Assembly: GCF_900128925.1 (NCBI RefSeq)
Contig: NZ_FQUJ01000009.1
Location: 113,148-176,188, forward strand
Length of the DNA: 63,041 nucleotides
Source of the DNA: Modicisalibacter ilicicola DSM 19980
GTDB taxonomy: Bacteria > Pseudomonadota > Gammaproteobacteria > Pseudomonadales > Halomonadaceae
Direction of reading: 5' to 3'
The translations under genes were made by a program, and so were the position numbers. Numbering within the stretch: position 1 is the first letter of the stretch; every line of letters starts with the position of its first letter. Positions 31,394 to 43,100 of the stretch are shown here, one piece after another. A model generated the notes under the pieces. That model had not been told where the DNA came from, did no database searches, and saw only the letters and a program-made list of their open reading frames with translations.

Positions 31394-33946
31394 ATGTCAG
31401 AAATGACAGTGAAAGATTTTGCAGTCAAAGTGGGCCGTGACACGTCCCGCCTGCTGGAACAGATGAAGGAAGCGGGTCTGCCCCACAAGGCCGAAGGCGA
31501 TGCCGTGTCCGAAGAGGACAAGCAGCGCCTGCTGGATCATCTGACCAAGAGTCACGGTGGCGGGCGTGGTCCCAAGAACCGTATCACCCTGACGCGCAAG
31601 ACGAAAAGTCGTATCCGGACCGGTGAGGGTCGCGGCAAGACCATCGAAGTCCAGGTGCGCAAGAAGCGGACCTACGTCAAGCGTGCGGAAGAAGAGGCAG
31701 CCGAGCAGCCCGAAGAGCAGGACCAGGGGCCACGCCAGCTGGTCGGCGACATGGCGAGCGAGACTCAGGCGCGTGCCGAGGCCGAGCAGGCGGAGCGCGC
31801 TCAGGCCGAGCAGGCGAGGGAGGCGCAGGCCACCCAAGCCGCTCAGGAACCGGAGCCGTCCTCCGACAAGGCCTCTGACGAGAAGGCCGTCGGCCACAAG
31901 ACGCCCGAAGAGCCGAACGTCGAGATTCCGACCGAACCGCAGCCTGCCGAGGATGAAGGGCCCGTCGTCGAGGCCCCGCCCAAGGAGCCGCGGAGCGACA
32001 ATCGTCGTGGTCAGAAGAAGGCACCTGCCAAGAAGGGGCGTGATACCAGCCGTGACGAGGAGCGCGAGGAGCGTAGCGAGCGTCGTCGCGGCAGTGGCAA
32101 GAAGGTCAAGCGCGCCGAGCGCCGTGGCAGCCGGCGTGGTGGCCGCGAGAGTGGTGGCGGACAGCACTCCTTCCAGAAGCCGACCCAGCCGATCGTGCGC
32201 GAGGTGGCGATACCGGAGTCGATCAGCGTCGCCGAACTGGCCGACAAGATGGCGATCAAGGCCAACGAAGTCATCAAGGCCATGTTTACCATGGGGGCCG
32301 CGGTCACCATCAACCAGACCATCGATCAGGATACCGCGGCGATCGTGGTCGAGGAGATGGGGCACAAGCCCAAGCTGGTGAAGGATGACGCACTGGAGAC
32401 CGAGGTGCTCGAGGGCATTTCCTACGAAGGTGAGGAAATCACCCGTTCACCGGTAGTCACGGTCATGGGGCACGTCGACCACGGCAAGACCTCGCTTCTC
32501 GACTTCATCCGGCGCACCAAGGTGGCGACCGGGGAAGCCGGTGGCATCACCCAGCATATCGGCGCCTATCACGTCGAGGACCAGCATGGCGGTGTCACCT
32601 TCCTGGACACGCCGGGTCACGCGGCGTTCACCGCAATGCGTGCCCGTGGCGCCCAGGCGACCGACGTGGTCATCCTGGTGGTCGCGGCAGACGACGGCGT
32701 GATGCCCCAGACCGTCGAGGCGATCGATCACGCCAAGGCGGCGGAAGTGCCCCTGGTGGTGGCGGTCAACAAGATCGACAAGCCGGGTGCCGACCCGGAT
32801 CGGGTCAAGAACGAACTGTCCCAGCGCGGCGTCATCTCCGAGGAGTGGGGCGGTGATACCCAGTTCGTGCATGTCTCGGCGAAGACCGGCGAAGGCATCG
32901 ATGCCCTGCTCGAGGCCGTGCTGCTGGTCTCCGAGGTGCTGGAGCTCAAGGCCGTGCCGGAGGCGCCGGGCAAGGGTGTGGTGGTCGAGTCGCGGCTCGA
33001 CAAGGGGCGCGGTCCCGTGGCCACCGTACTGGTCCAGAACGGCACGCTGCGGCGTGGCGACATCGTGCTGGCCGGCCTGCATTACGGTCGCGTACGTGCG
33101 CTGAGCAACGAACTCGGTCAGCAGGTCGAGTCCGTGGGGCCGGCCATGCCGGTGGAGATCCAGGGGCTCGACGGCACGCCGGAAGCCGGCGAAGACTTCA
33201 TGGTGCTGGCCGACGAGAAGAAGGCGCGGGAGATCGCCAACTTCCGCCAGGGCAAGTACCGCGAAGTGCGCCTGGCACGCCAGCAGAAGGCCAAGCTGGA
33301 GAACATGTTCAGCCAGATGGGCCAGGACGAGGTGGCCAAGGTCAATATCGTCCTCAAGGCCGATGTGCAGGGCTCGCTGGAGGCGATCCGCGGGGCGCTC
33401 GAAGAGCTTTCCACCGATGAGGTCCAGGTGGCCGTGGTCTCCTCGGGGGTGGGTGGCATCACCGGCACCGATGCCAACCTGGCGCTGGCCAGCGATGCCA
33501 TCGTGGTCGGCTTCAACGTTCGCGCCGATGCCGCCGCCCGCGAGATCATCGAACGCGAAGGGCTGGATCTGCGCTACTACAGTGTCATCTATCAGCTCAT
33601 CGACGAGGTCAAGCAGGCCATGAGCGGCATGCTCGCGCCGGAATGGCGCGAGGACATCGTCGGCATCGCCGAGGTGCGGGATGTCTTCAAGGCGCCCAAG
33701 ATCGGTGCCGTGGCGGGCTGCATGGTCGTCGAGGGTACCGTGCATCGCCACAAGAAGATCCGCGTGCTGCGCGAGAACGTGGTGATCTACGAAGGCGAGC
33801 TGGAGTCGCTGCGGCGCTTCAAGGACGATGTCAACGAAGTGCGCAACGGCATGGAGTGCGGCATCGGCGTCAAGAACTACAATGACGTCCAAGTCGGCGA
33901 CAAGATCGAGGTCTTCGATCAGGTGAAGGTCGAACGTAGCCTGTAA
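31394..33946 (+). CDS. infB: translation initiation factor IF-2
   Basis: An 850-residue GTPase that places fMet-tRNA on the 30S subunit. The N-terminal third is a long charged linker, with an Ala/Gln/Glu-rich stretch (around residues 130-155) and an Arg/Lys/Gly-rich stretch (around 205-260). The G domain starts at [19 protein letters not shown] near residue 355, followed by DTPGHAAF and NKIDKPGAD. Domain II/III and the fMet-tRNA-binding C2 domain are full length. GGAGG precedes the ATG. The linker is poorly conserved and matches the gammaproteobacterial long form. Confidence 0.97.
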   Translation: MSEMTVKDFAVKVGRDTSRLLEQMKEAGLPHKAEGDAVSEEDKQRLLDHLTKSHGGGRGPKNRITLTRKTKSRIRTGEGRGKTIEVQVRKKRTYVKRAEEEAAEQPEEQDQGPRQLVGDMASETQARAEAEQAERAQAEQAREAQATQAAQEPEPSSDKASDEKAVGHKTPEEPNVEIPTEPQPAEDEGPVVEAPPKEPRSDNRRGQKKAPAKKGRDTSRDEEREERSERRRGSGKKVKRAERRGSRRGGRESGGGQHSFQKPTQPIVREVAIPESISVAELADKMAIKANEVIKAMFTMGAAVTINQTIDQDTAAIVVEEMGHKPKLVKDDALETEVLEGISYEGEEITRSPVVTVMGHVDHGKTSLLDFIRRTKVATGEAGGITQHIGAYHVEDQHGGVTFLDTPGHAAFTAMRARGAQATDVVILVVAADDGVMPQTVEAIDHAKAAEVPLVVAVNKIDKPGADPDRVKNELSQRGVISEEWGGDTQFVHVSAKTGEGIDALLEAVLLVSEVLELKAVPEAPGKGVVVESRLDKGRGPVATVLVQNGTLRRGDIVLAGLHYGRVRALSNELGQQVESVGPAMPVEIQGLDGTPEAGEDFMVLADEKKAREIANFRQGKYREVRLARQQKAKLENMFSQMGQDEVAKVNIVLKADVQGSLEAIRGALEELSTDEVQVAVVSSGVGGITGTDANLALASDAIVVGFNVRADAAAREIIEREGLDLRYYSVIYQLIDEVKQAMSGMLAPEWREDIVGIAEVRDVFKAPKIGAVAGCMVVEGTVHRHKKIRVLRENVVIYEGELESLRRFKDDVNEVRNGMECGIGVKNYNDVQVGDKIEVFDQVKVERSL

Positions 33947-33966
33947 GATGGCGAAGGAGTCGCAGG

Positions 33967-34383
33967 ATGCGTGAGTTCAAGCGTACCGATCGGGTGGCCG
34001 ACCAGCTCCAGCAGGAGCTGGCGGTGCTCATCCAGCGCGAGGTCAAGGACCCGCGTCTGGGCATGGTCACCGTGAGTGGCGTCGAGGTCAGTCGCGATCT
34101 GGGCTATGCCGAGGTCTACATCACTCTGCTCGGTGACAACGATCCCGAGCGCATCCGGGAGAACCTGGCGGTGCTCAGGCATGCCGCCGGCTTCCTGTGC
34201 AGTCAGATTGCCCGACGTATCAAGCTGCGCCATGTCCCGGAGTTGCGTTTTCATTACGATGAAAGCGTGGTCCGCGGTCATGCGCTCTCATCGCTGATCG
34301 ACCGGGCCGTCGAATCCGATCGTGTTCGTCACGCGGACGATCCCGCAGGTGAAGAAGGCTCGTCCGAACCAGAGGGGCGCTGA
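33967..34383 (+). CDS. rbfA: 30S ribosome-binding factor RbfA
   Basis: A 138-residue KH-fold protein that assists maturation of the 16S rRNA 5' end and supports cold adaptation. Motifs: FKRTDRVADQLQQELAVLIQREVKDPRLGMVTVSGVEVSRDLGYAEVYIT (read in outline), RHAAGFLCSQIARRIKLRHVPELRF and DESVVRG. The last 30 residues are an acidic, likely disordered tail. The stop overlaps the truB start (TGATG), implying coupled translation. Confidence 0.95.
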   Translation: MREFKRTDRVADQLQQELAVLIQREVKDPRLGMVTVSGVEVSRDLGYAEVYITLLGDNDPERIRENLAVLRHAAGFLCSQIARRIKLRHVPELRFHYDESVVRGHALSSLIDRAVESDRVRHADDPAGEEGSSEPEGR

Positions 34384-35297
34384 TGGCACGCCGCCGTCGA
34401 GGCTTGCCGGTCGATGGGGTGCTGCTGCTGGACAAGCCTCGAGCCATGTCGAGCAACCATGCCCTGCAGCGCGTGCGGCGCCTGTTCCAGGCCCAGAAGG
34501 CGGGACACACCGGAACCCTCGACCCGATGGCGACCGGTCTGTTGCCGGTGTGCTTCGGCGAGGCGACCAAGTTTTCCTCCTATCTGCTGGATGCCGACAA
34601 GCGCTATCGCGCGCGTGTTCGCCTGGGAGAGGTCACCGATACCGGTGACGCGGACGGCGAGGTGGTCGAGCGACATCCGGTAGCGATGTTCAGCGATGCC
34701 GATATCGAAAGGGTGCTGGCGGCATTCCGGGGCGAGATCGACCAGGTGCCGCCCATGTATTCGGCGCTCAAGCATCAGGGGCGTCCGCTTTACGAACTGG
34801 CTCGCCAGGGCAAGACGATCGAGCGTGCAGCGCGTCGCGTAACGGTTTATGATATGCGGCTTCTCGGGCGGGACGCGGCCGGGTTCGACCTCGACGTGGC
34901 CTGCAGCAAGGGGACCTACATCCGTACCCTGGCCGAGGATATCGGCCGCAGGCTGGGATGCGGGGCACATATCACCGCGCTGCGGCGGCTCGGGACCGGG
35001 CCATTCGGCGCCGACGGCCTGATCTCGGTGGAAGCGCTGGAGTCGATGCCGGATCAGGCGGCTCTCGAGTCGCGGCTGTTGCCGATGGATGCCCTCGTGG
35101 CGCACCTGCCGGCACTGCGAGTCGACGACGATGCGGCCCGGCGCCTGATGCTCGGCCAGCGCGTGGCAACGGACACCGCCGGGCTGTCGACAGATGGCCT
35201 GGCTCGCTTGTATCGTGGCAGGGTCTTTCTAGGCCTGGTCACGATCAGCGCGGCGGGGGAAGTGACGCCCCGTCGATTGGTGGCTTCTCGGCAATGA
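34383..35297 (+). CDS. truB: tRNA pseudouridine-55 synthase TruB
   Basis: A 304-residue enzyme making the universal pseudouridine 55 in the tRNA T-loop. The N-terminal VDGVLLLDKPRAMSSNHALQRV is typical. The catalytic Asp sits in HTGTLDPMATGLLPV near residue 45, followed by KRYRARVRLGEVTDTGDADGE. CSKGTYIRTLAEDIG and the C-terminal PUA-like domain complete the protein. Start overlaps rbfA by one base. rpsO follows after about 106 bases of leader. Confidence 0.96.
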   Translation: MARRRRGLPVDGVLLLDKPRAMSSNHALQRVRRLFQAQKAGHTGTLDPMATGLLPVCFGEATKFSSYLLDADKRYRARVRLGEVTDTGDADGEVVERHPVAMFSDADIERVLAAFRGEIDQVPPMYSALKHQGRPLYELARQGKTIERAARRVTVYDMRLLGRDAAGFDLDVACSKGTYIRTLAEDIGRRLGCGAHITALRRLGTGPFGADGLISVEALESMPDQAALESRLLPMDALVAHLPALRVDDDAARRLMLGQRVATDTAGLSTDGLARLYRGRVFLGLVTISAAGEVTPRRLVASRQ

Positions 35298-35336
35298 GCC
35301 GGGCAGCCCTGCCGCTAACCGATAGCGGCACAACCT

Positions 35337-35399
35337 GGAGACTGCAAATATGCGTGGTCTCCGACATTTATCATCTCAGGCATATTGCTTACTGGAGAC
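35337..35399 (+). promoter_or_regulatory. rpsO leader with two alternative hairpins
   Basis: GGAGAC occurs twice, at 35337-35342 and at 35394-35399; the second copy is the rpsO Shine-Dalgarno region. A single GTCTCC lies between them at 35357-35362. It can pair with the upstream copy (extended to nine pairs with two G-U, GGAGACTGC/GCGTGGTCTCC), leaving the ribosome site free, or with the downstream copy, hiding it. The E. coli S15 gene is autoregulated through its leader, so a similar switch is plausible here. Upstream, a GCCGCTA/TAGCGGC hairpin (35311-35329) is also present. Confidence 0.5.
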
Positions 35400-35403
35400 A
35401 CAG

Positions 35404-35673
35404 ATGGCATTGACCGCTGAAAAGAAGGCCGAAATCGTCAACGAATACGGCCGTGGTGAGAACGACACCGGCTCACCGGAAGTTCAGGTGGCCCTGCTGA
35501 GCGCCAACATCGACGGCCTGCAGTCCCACTTCAAGTCCAACAAGCAGGATCACCACTCGCGTCGTGGTCTGATCCGCATGGTCAACCAGCGCCGCAAGCT
35601 GCTCGACTATCTGAAGCGCAAGGACCTCGAGCGTTACCAGTCGCTGATCCAGCGCCTCGGCCTGCGTCGCTGA
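35404..35673 (+). CDS. rpsO: 30S ribosomal protein S15
   Basis: An 89-residue ribosomal protein that binds the 16S central domain and bridges to 23S rRNA. The sequence is typical throughout: [52 protein letters not shown], and the C-terminal [15 protein letters not shown] at 35404 follows GGAGAC by four bases. A strong terminator follows, then pnp with its own leader; the rpsO-pnp pair is conserved. Confidence 0.97.
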   Translation: MALTAEKKAEIVNEYGRGENDTGSPEVQVALLSANIDGLQSHFKSNKQDHHSRRGLIRMVNQRRKLLDYLKRKDLERYQSLIQRLGLRR

Positions 35674-35714
35674 GGGAAAAGGTAATTCTTTTTCTGCGCA
35701 AGCAAGACACGGTG

Positions 35715-35751
35715 AACGGGCAGCCTTTCGGGCTGCCCGTTTCGCATTTTT
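35715..35751 (+). terminator. terminator after rpsO
   Basis: AACGGGCAGCC (35715-35725) pairs with GGCTGCCCGTT (35731-35741), then TCGCATTTTT. In E. coli the rpsO terminator allows partial read-through into pnp. Confidence 0.8.
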
Positions 35752-35849
35752 GGGCGGCAAATGGCGCTAACCAGTGGTCCTGCCAGCCTGCTAGAATAGT
35801 CGCCGAGTCAAAACGACCCCAATGAAATCGACAAGGTAAGGATGTCAAC

Positions 35850-37973
35850 GTGAATCCGGTCAAGAAAACATTTCAGTACGGTCAGAGTACCGTCACCCTC
35901 GAAACCGGGCGTATCGCCCGCCAGGCTACCGGCGCCGTTCAGGTCACCATGGACGGTACCGTGGTGTTGTGTACCGTGGTTGCCAAAAAAGAGATCAAGC
36001 CGGGCCAGGACTTCTTCCCGCTCTCCGTCCACTATCAGGAAAAGACCTACGCGGTGGGCAAGATCCCCGGTGGTTTCTTCAAGCGTGAAGGGCGTCCCAC
36101 CGAGAAGGAGACATTGACCTCGCGGCTGATCGATCGACCGATCCGGCCGCTGTTTCCCAAGGGCTTCATGAATGAGGTCCAGGTCATCTGCAATGTGCTG
36201 TCCGCCGATCGCAACCAGGATCCGGACATCGCGGCGATGATCGGTACATCCGCGGCACTGGCGATCTCCGGCATCCCCTTCAACGGTCCGATCGGCGCCG
36301 CCCGGGTGGCCTTCACCGAGGAGCGCGGTTATTTCCTCAATCCCAGCGTCGAGGAGCTGACCACTTCCGAACTCAACATGGTCGTCGCCGGCACCGAGAA
36401 GGCCGTGCTGATGGTCGAATCCGAAGCCCAGGAGCTGCTCGAGGACGAGATGCTCGGCGCGGTGCTCTTCGCCCACCAGGAGATGCAGGGGGCGATCCAG
36501 GCGATCAACGCGTTCACCGCCGAGGCTGGCAAGCCCAAGTGGGAGTGGCAGCCGGTCGAGGAAGACGCTGCCTTGAAGGACGCTCTGGCCAGCGGTTTCG
36601 AAGCCAAGATCGGTGATGCCTATCGGGTGACCGACAAGATGGCGCGCCAGGATGCACTGTCCGCCCTGAAGGCAGAGGCCGTCGAGCAACTCGCCGGTGG
36701 CGACGATGCCCGGTTCAGCGTCGACGATGTCAGCAGCGCTTTCGCCAGTCTCGAGAAGCGTGTGGTACGCAGCCGCGTGCTCAGTGGTGAGCCACGCATC
36801 GACGGCCGCGATCACAAGACCGTGCGTCCGCTGGACATCCAGGTTGGTGTGCTGCCGCGCACCCATGGCTCCGCGCTGTTCACCCGGGGCGAGACCCAGG
36901 CGGTGGTCATTGCCACCCTCGGCACACTGCGCGATGCCCAGCTGATCGAATCCCTGGAAGGTGAGCGCAAGGACCGCTTCCTGCTGCACTACAACTTCCC
37001 CCCGTACTGCGTGGGCGAAGCCGGCTTCATGGGCGGCCCCAAGCGTCGCGAGATCGGCCACGGTCGTCTGGCACGTCGTGGTGTCCAGGCCGTGTTGCCC
37101 AGCGACGAGGAGTTTCCCTACACCATCCGCGTGGTCTCGGAGATCACCGAATCCAACGGCTCCAGTTCCATGGCCTCGGTGTGCGGTACCTCCCTGGCGC
37201 TGATGGATGCCGGGGTACCCCTCAAGGCGCCGGTAGCGGGAATCGCCATGGGGCTGGTCAAGGATGACGACAGGTTCGCCGTGCTGACGGATATCCTGGG
37301 CGACGAAGATCATCTCGGCGACATGGACTTCAAGGTCGCCGGTTCGGCCAAGGGCGTGACCGCCCTGCAGATGGACATCAAGATCGAGGGCATCAACGAG
37401 GAGATCATGGAGACCGCGCTGCAGCAGGCCCATGAGGCTCGTCAGAGCATTCTCGCCCAGATGAATCAGGTGCTGGGCCAGAGCCGTTCCGAGGTTTCCG
37501 AGAACGCCCCATCGATGGCGACCATCAAGATCGACCCGGACAAGATCCGCGACGTCATCGGCAAGGGCGGCGCCACCATCCGCAAGATCTGCGAGGACAC
37601 CGGCGCCTCCATCGACCTCGACGACGACGGCACCGTGCGCATCTACGCCGAGGACAAGGCCGCCGCCAAGCGGGCCATCGACACCGTGCTCGGTATCACT
37701 GCCGAGGCCGAGATCGGCAAGCTCTATCGTGGCAAGGTGGTGCGTATCGCCGACTTCGGCGCCTTCGTCAACTTCATGCCGGGAACCGATGGGCTGGTAC
37801 ACATCTCCCAGATCGTGCCGGAGCGTGTCAACGACGTGCGCGATTTCCTCAACGAGGGGGACGAGGTGACGGTCAAGGTGCTCGACATCGACAACCGCAA
37901 TCGCGTGAAGCTGTCGATCAAGGAGATCACCGCCGACGAGAAGGCCGCCTTCGAGGCCGAACTGGTCGAGTAA
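35850..37973 (+). CDS. pnp: polyribonucleotide nucleotidyltransferase (PNPase)
   Basis: A 707-residue phosphorolytic 3'-5' exonuclease of the degradosome. Two RNase PH-like domains ([16 protein letters not shown] at the N-terminus; [16 protein letters not shown] near residue 345) flank a helical domain. The second core carries the phosphate/active-site motif [16 protein letters not shown] domain ([18 protein letters not shown]) and an S1 domain ([20 protein letters not shown]) follow. The start is GTG at 35850 with AAGGA eight bases before. Closed by a strong terminator. Complete. Confidence 0.97.
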   Translation: MNPVKKTFQYGQSTVTLETGRIARQATGAVQVTMDGTVVLCTVVAKKEIKPGQDFFPLSVHYQEKTYAVGKIPGGFFKREGRPTEKETLTSRLIDRPIRPLFPKGFMNEVQVICNVLSADRNQDPDIAAMIGTSAALAISGIPFNGPIGAARVAFTEERGYFLNPSVEELTTSELNMVVAGTEKAVLMVESEAQELLEDEMLGAVLFAHQEMQGAIQAINAFTAEAGKPKWEWQPVEEDAALKDALASGFEAKIGDAYRVTDKMARQDALSALKAEAVEQLAGGDDARFSVDDVSSAFASLEKRVVRSRVLSGEPRIDGRDHKTVRPLDIQVGVLPRTHGSALFTRGETQAVVIATLGTLRDAQLIESLEGERKDRFLLHYNFPPYCVGEAGFMGGPKRREIGHGRLARRGVQAVLPSDEEFPYTIRVVSEITESNGSSSMASVCGTSLALMDAGVPLKAPVAGIAMGLVKDDDRFAVLTDILGDEDHLGDMDFKVAGSAKGVTALQMDIKIEGINEEIMETALQQAHEARQSILAQMNQVLGQSRSEVSENAPSMATIKIDPDKIRDVIGKGGATIRKICEDTGASIDLDDDGTVRIYAEDKAAAKRAIDTVLGITAEAEIGKLYRGKVVRIADFGAFVNFMPGTDGLVHISQIVPERVNDVRDFLNEGDEVTVKVLDIDNRNRVKLSIKEITADEKAAFEAELVE

Positions 37974-38002
37974 AGCCGGTCGACTTTCCTGCGCCCAAAG
38001 AG

Positions 38003-38036
38003 ACGCCCCAGCAGCTAGGCTGCTGGGGCGTTTTTC
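38003..38036. terminator. terminator after pnp
   Basis: ACGCCCCAGCA (38003-38013) pairs with TGCTGGGGCGT (38021-38031), followed by TTTTC. It lies between convergent pnp and the thiolase gene. Confidence 0.85.
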
Positions 38037-38087
38037 AATTGAACCACTCGGGGCGCGTAAGCCGGCGAGGGCAGCGGCTTTACCGGA

Positions 38088-39266
<1,179 letters not shown>

Positions 39267-39430
39267 GAGAAACTCCTTTTTATCGAACACGGACGATTCC
39301 CTATCAGCATAGGAGACCCCTATGCGCTGCGGCAATCGCTAATGGGCAGTATGCCCGGTGATGGCGCGCTGCCTAGGGTAGCAGAACCGCGACTGTCTGG
39401 GGCCTGTCTTCTGCCAAGGTAGCGGTATCG

Positions 39431-40282
39431 TCATCGCGGCAGCGCGACCCGGATATTGTCGATCAGCCGCGCCGGCCCCAGATGGGCCGCAACCAGCAGG
39501 ATGGCCTCATGGCTGGCGTCGGTCACCGGGCCAAGATCGTCGGTCCGTCGCAGCTCGAGGTAGTCGGGCTTGAAGTTGGCGGCGGCGAGGCGGGCAAGCG
39601 CCTCGCGCAGCACGCGGTCTGCCGGCGCGCCGCCCTCGAGTGAATCCCTCGCCTGGCGCAGGGTGCGATAAAGCTCCGGGGCCTGGGCGCGCTGGCCGGC
39701 ATCGAGATAGCCGTTGCGTGACGAGAGGGCCAGGCCATCCTCCGCGCGGACGGTGGGGGTGCCGACGATCTCGATGGGCAGATGCAGGTCGTTGACCAGT
39801 TTGCGGATCACCGCCAGCTGCTGGTAGTCCTTTTCGCCGAAGCAGGCCAGATCGGGTTGCACCAGATTGAACAGTATGTTGACGATCGTCGCGACGCCCT
39901 CGAAATGCCCGGGGCGACTGGCGCCACAAAGCCCCTCCGAGACCTCGGGTACGCGAATCTTGGTATGCGCCTCGAGGCCGTGAGGGTAGAGCATCTCGTT
40001 GGTCGGGGTGAACAGCAGGTCACAGCCGGCGGCCTCGAGCTTCGCCTGGTCCTGCTCGAGGGTCCTTGGGTAGGCCTCGAGGTCCTCGCCCGCGCCGAAT
40101 TGCAGGGGATTGATGAAGATCGTGGCTATCACGATGTCGGCGCACTCGCTGGCCGCCTCGACCAGCGCAACATGACCCTCGTGCAGGTTGCCCATGGTCG
40201 GCACCAAGGCCACCGTCGAGCCCTGGCGGCGACATGTCTCTCGCGCCTGGCGTAACGCCTCGATGGTGCTCAGGGTCTGCAT
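39431..40282 (-). CDS. panC: pantothenate synthetase PanC
   Basis: A 283-residue enzyme joining pantoate and beta-alanine with ATP to make pantothenate (vitamin B5, CoA precursor). The HIGH-type motif is in [15 protein letters not shown] and the second nucleotide motif is [30 protein letters not shown] is also diagnostic. Its ATG overlaps the panB stop (TGATG on the minus strand), so the pair is translationally coupled. No panD is visible nearby. Confidence 0.96.
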   Translation of the reverse strand: MQTLSTIEALRQARETCRRQGSTVALVPTMGNLHEGHVALVEAASECADIVIATIFINPLQFGAGEDLEAYPRTLEQDQAKLEAAGCDLLFTPTNEMLYPHGLEAHTKIRVPEVSEGLCGASRPGHFEGVATIVNILFNLVQPDLACFGEKDYQQLAVIRKLVNDLHLPIEIVGTPTVRAEDGLALSSRNGYLDAGQRAQAPELYRTLRQARDSLEGGAPADRVLREALARLAAANFKPDYLELRRTDDLGPVTDASHEAILLVAAHLGPARLIDNIRVALPR

Positions 40283-41073
40283 CAGAAACTGTGCTCCTCG
40301 GTGGGAAAACGGCGTGTCTTGACGGCCTCATGATAGGCGCGGAAGGCGGCTTCTATCGAGCCGCCCTCGGCAAGAAAATTCTTGGCGAAACGCGGGATGC
40401 GCCCGAGACTCGTTCCCAGCACGTCATGCATCACCAGGATCTGGCCATCGACATGGGGGCCGGCACCGATGCCGATCACCGGCACGTCGAGGGCATCACG
40501 CATGGTGTTCCCGAGGCTCGCGGGTACGCATTCGAGCAGGATGACCGAGGCACCGGCATCGACCAGTTCGCGCGCCTCGGCCACCATGCGTTGGGCCTGG
40601 GCGGCGTCGCGTCCCTGTACCTTGTAGCCGCCGAACTGGTGCACCGATTGCGGCGTCAGCCCCATGTGCGCGCAGACCGGCACGCCACGCCGGGTCAGTT
40701 CGCTGATGCCCTCGGCCAGCCAGGCCTCGCCCTCGATCTTGACCATCTCGGCACCGGCCCGCATCAATGCGCCGGCGTCCTGCAGCAGGCGGTCCAGGCT
40801 GGCATTGCTCATGAACGGCAGGTCAGCCATCAACAGGCTCTTTTCCTTGCCGCGAGCGACACAGCGGGTGTGGTAACAGAGGTCGTCGATGGTGACCGGC
40901 AGGGTAGTGGCGTGACCTTGCAGGACCATGCCCAGAGAGTCGCCGACCAGCAGCACCTCAATGCCGGCCTGGCTTGCCGAGCGGGCAAAGGAGGCGTCGT
41001 AGGCGGTCAGGCAACTGAACGGTTCACCGGCGTGCTTGGCCGCGTGCAGCGTGCTCGTGGTGACGGTCTTCAT
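40282..41073 (-). CDS. panB: 3-methyl-2-oxobutanoate hydroxymethyltransferase PanB
   Basis: A 263-residue TIM-barrel enzyme transferring a hydroxymethyl group from methylene-THF to ketoisovalerate, the first step of pantoate synthesis. Motifs: [34 protein letters not shown] near the N-terminus (in outline), [31 protein letters not shown], and [18 protein letters not shown]. The ATG at 41071-41073 is chosen by homology; the ribosome site is weak. The 124-base gap upstream holds a TGTTAC/GTAACA element similar to the one upstream of the CrcZ-like RNA. Confidence 0.95.
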   Translation of the reverse strand: MKTVTTSTLHAAKHAGEPFSCLTAYDASFARSASQAGIEVLLVGDSLGMVLQGHATTLPVTIDDLCYHTRCVARGKEKSLLMADLPFMSNASLDRLLQDAGALMRAGAEMVKIEGEAWLAEGISELTRRGVPVCAHMGLTPQSVHQFGGYKVQGRDAAQAQRMVAEARELVDAGASVILLECVPASLGNTMRDALDVPVIGIGAGPHVDGQILVMHDVLGTSLGRIPRFAKNFLAEGGSIEAAFRAYHEAVKTRRFPTEEHSF

Positions 41074-41133
41074 GGCATGCGGTCTCGTCTGTTCATGATG
41101 GCGGGGCCAGGAGATGGCTCGGGAGCGAGTGAA

Positions 41134-41183
41134 TGTTACTGTTATTGTTACCCTGGGCTTGCCTGAAGTGTGAAATGGTAACA
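41134..41183. promoter_or_regulatory. TGTTAC/GTAACA repeat element upstream of panB
   Basis: Three contiguous six-base units, TGTTAC-TGTTAT-TGTTAC (41134-41151), are followed after 26 bases by GTAACA (41178-41183). The first TGTTAC and the GTAACA are 38 bases apart, against 39 in the cbrB-downstream element. The 15-mer GTGARATGGTAACAA is shared by both places. It looks like binding sites for one regulator; no -24/-12 promoter is visible here. Confidence 0.5.
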
Positions 41184-41197
41184 ATAGCCGTGCAACT

Positions 41198-41695
41198 CTA
41201 CCTTCGGGGTGACAATCGTCGCAAGTCGTTACCCTTCAGGTGTAGCAGAAGATCGTCCACCGAGTCGTTGCCGATCATCAACTCCGGGGCGATGTCGGCC
41301 AGCGGAACGAGGACGAACGCCCGTTCGAACATGGCGGGATGAGGAATCTTCAAGCGCGGAAGGTCGAGCACCCGGTCGTCGTATAGCAGCAGGTCCATGT
41401 CCAGGGTTCGCGGGCCCCAGCGACGCAGACGTCGGCGTCGATGCCGTTGCTCAAGGGCCTGCAGCTGGTCGAGCAAGGCCAAGGGGGAAAGGCGGGTGGC
41501 CACCTGGGCCACCGCATTGACGAAATCGGGCTGATCCTGGGGCCCCACGGGTTTGCTGGCATAACAGGACGAGGCGGCCAGCAGTCGGGTCACGGGCAGG
41601 CGGTCGAGGGCCTCGAGGGCCTGTTCGACGTGCCGGAGCGGCTCATCGAGATTGCTGCCCAGGCCGATGCAGGCGTGATGCGTGAGCTCACTCAT
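41198..41695 (-). CDS. folK: 2-amino-4-hydroxy-6-hydroxymethyldihydropteridine pyrophosphokinase
   Basis: A 165-residue enzyme transferring pyrophosphate from ATP to the pterin in folate synthesis, upstream of FolP (encoded at 25.5 kb). Motifs: ACIGLGSNLDEPLRHVEQAL at the start, QPDFVNAVAQV, and the signature RWGPRTLDMDLLLYDD. ATG at 41693-41695 overlaps the end of pcnB by eight bases. The pcnB-folK-panB-panC order is conserved in gammaproteobacteria. Confidence 0.95.
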   Translation of the reverse strand: MSELTHHACIGLGSNLDEPLRHVEQALEALDRLPVTRLLAASSCYASKPVGPQDQPDFVNAVAQVATRLSPLALLDQLQALEQRHRRRRLRRWGPRTLDMDLLLYDDRVLDLPRLKIPHPAMFERAFVLVPLADIAPELMIGNDSVDDLLLHLKGNDLRRLSPRR

Positions 41696-43100
41696 GACCC
41701 GAGGAGGCGGGCCCTGAAGGCTTGCCACGACGACGCTTGCGGGGCCGCCGCTTGCGGCCATCGTTACTCCCGGCGGGGTCGGCATCTATCTTGTTCAGCA
41801 GGCGACGTTGCTCGTGTTCGTCGCCGGTCTGGAAGGCGTCCCACCAGGCGCCCAGGCCAGCCGGGACCTCGCCGGCCGTCTCCCGTAGCAAGAGGAAGTC
41901 GTAGGCGGCACGAAAGCGGGGATGCTCCAAGGTCTGGATGGCGCGTTTGCCGCGGCGCTTGGGCAGGCGCTGCTGCAGGTCCCAGATATCCCGCATCGGC
42001 AGGCCGAAGCGCTTGGGGATGGAGGTATGCTGCAACTGGCGCGATACGGCCTGCTGGGAGGCGGCCTGTTGCGCGGGAATCGGTGCGAAGCCGTCGACCT
42101 GCAACTGCTGGCTGCGTTGCTGTACGCCGGGCCAGAGCAGGGCGGCGAACAGGAACGCCGGGGTCACCGGACGCTCTTGCTGGATGCGTGCATCGGTATT
42201 GGCCAAGGCTTGCACGATCAGCGGTTCCGCCCAGGCAAGTTCTTCCATGGCCTCTTCCGCTTCGGGGAAGAGCATGGCGAACAGGCCGTAGTGGCGCAGC
42301 AGATGGAAGGTGGCGACGGCATGACCCGACAGAAAGAGCTTGAGCACCTCTTCGAACAGCCTTGCCGGGGGGATCTGCAGGAGCAGAGGCGCCAAGCCAT
42401 GGATGGGGGCCTCGGTGGCAGACGCGATGGTGAAGTCCAGCTTGGCGGCAAAGCGAACGGCACGCAGCATGCGCACGGGGTCTTCCCGGTAACGAGTCTC
42501 GGGGTCGCCGATCAGGCGCAGGACGCGCTCTTCGATATCCGCGACACCCCCGGCCCAGTCGTGCAGCGAGAAATCGGCGATGTTGTAGTAGAGCGCATTG
42601 ACGGTGAAGTCGCGGCGCAACGCATCCTCTTCGATGTTGCCCCAGACATTGTCTCGCAGCAGCAGCCCATGCTCGGATTGCTGGGCCAGATGTTCGCCGT
42701 GATCGTCGTTGGGACGGCCACGGAAGGTGGTGACCTCGATGACCTCGCGGCCGAAACGCACGTGCACGATACGAAAGCGGCGTCCGATGATGCGCGAGTT
42801 GCGAAACAGGTCGCGAAGTTCCTCCGGCGTGGCGTTGGTGGCGACATCGAAGTCCTTGGGCGACTTTCCCAGCAGGGCATCGCGCAGGCACCCACCGACC
42901 AGATAGGCCTCGAAGCCGGCATTGTGCAGCCGATAGAGCACTTTCAGGGCGCTATCGCTGAACAGTTGACGAGAGATGGAGTGCTCTTCCCGCGGGATGA
43001 TATGCGGTCGGGTGGCTTCGCCCGCGCCGTCTTGGGTGCCGAACAGGGTCTTCAAACGTTCACCGGGGCGTTGGAGAAAGCGAGTAAATCCTTTGAACAT
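41688..43100 (-). CDS. pcnB: poly(A) polymerase I
   Basis: A 470-residue nucleotidyltransferase that adds poly(A) tails to RNA 3' ends, promoting decay with PNPase. The active site is seen in YLVGGCLRDALLGK followed by the metal-binding DFDVAT near residue 80. The arginine motif RRDFTVNALYYNI lies near residue 160. The RNA-binding region and a highly basic tail (RKRRPRKRRRG) end the protein. Start ATG at 43098-43100. It lies directly downstream of the CrcZ-like RNA, which is where crcZ sits in Pseudomonas. Confidence 0.95.
   Translation of the reverse strand: MFKGFTRFLQRPGERLKTLFGTQDGAGEATRPHIIPREEHSISRQLFSDSALKVLYRLHNAGFEAYLVGGCLRDALLGKSPKDFDVATNATPEELRDLFRNSRIIGRRFRIVHVRFGREVIEVTTFRGRPNDDHGEHLAQQSEHGLLLRDNVWGNIEEDALRRDFTVNALYYNIADFSLHDWAGGVADIEERVLRLIGDPETRYREDPVRMLRAVRFAAKLDFTIASATEAPIHGLAPLLLQIPPARLFEEVLKLFLSGHAVATFHLLRHYGLFAMLFPEAEEAMEELAWAEPLIVQALANTDARIQQERPVTPAFLFAALLWPGVQQRSQQLQVDGFAPIPAQQAASQQAVSRQLQHTSIPKRFGLPMRDIWDLQQRLPKRRGKRAIQTLEHPRFRAAYDFLLLRETAGEVPAGLGAWWDAFQTGDEHEQRRLLNKIDADPAGSNDGRKRRPRKRRRGKPSGPASSGHE

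Noticed and set aside
41074-41133. A sigma-54 promoter between the TGTTAC repeats and panB
   Set aside because: No GG-N10-GC pair with acceptable flanks is present on the minus strand in this interval.
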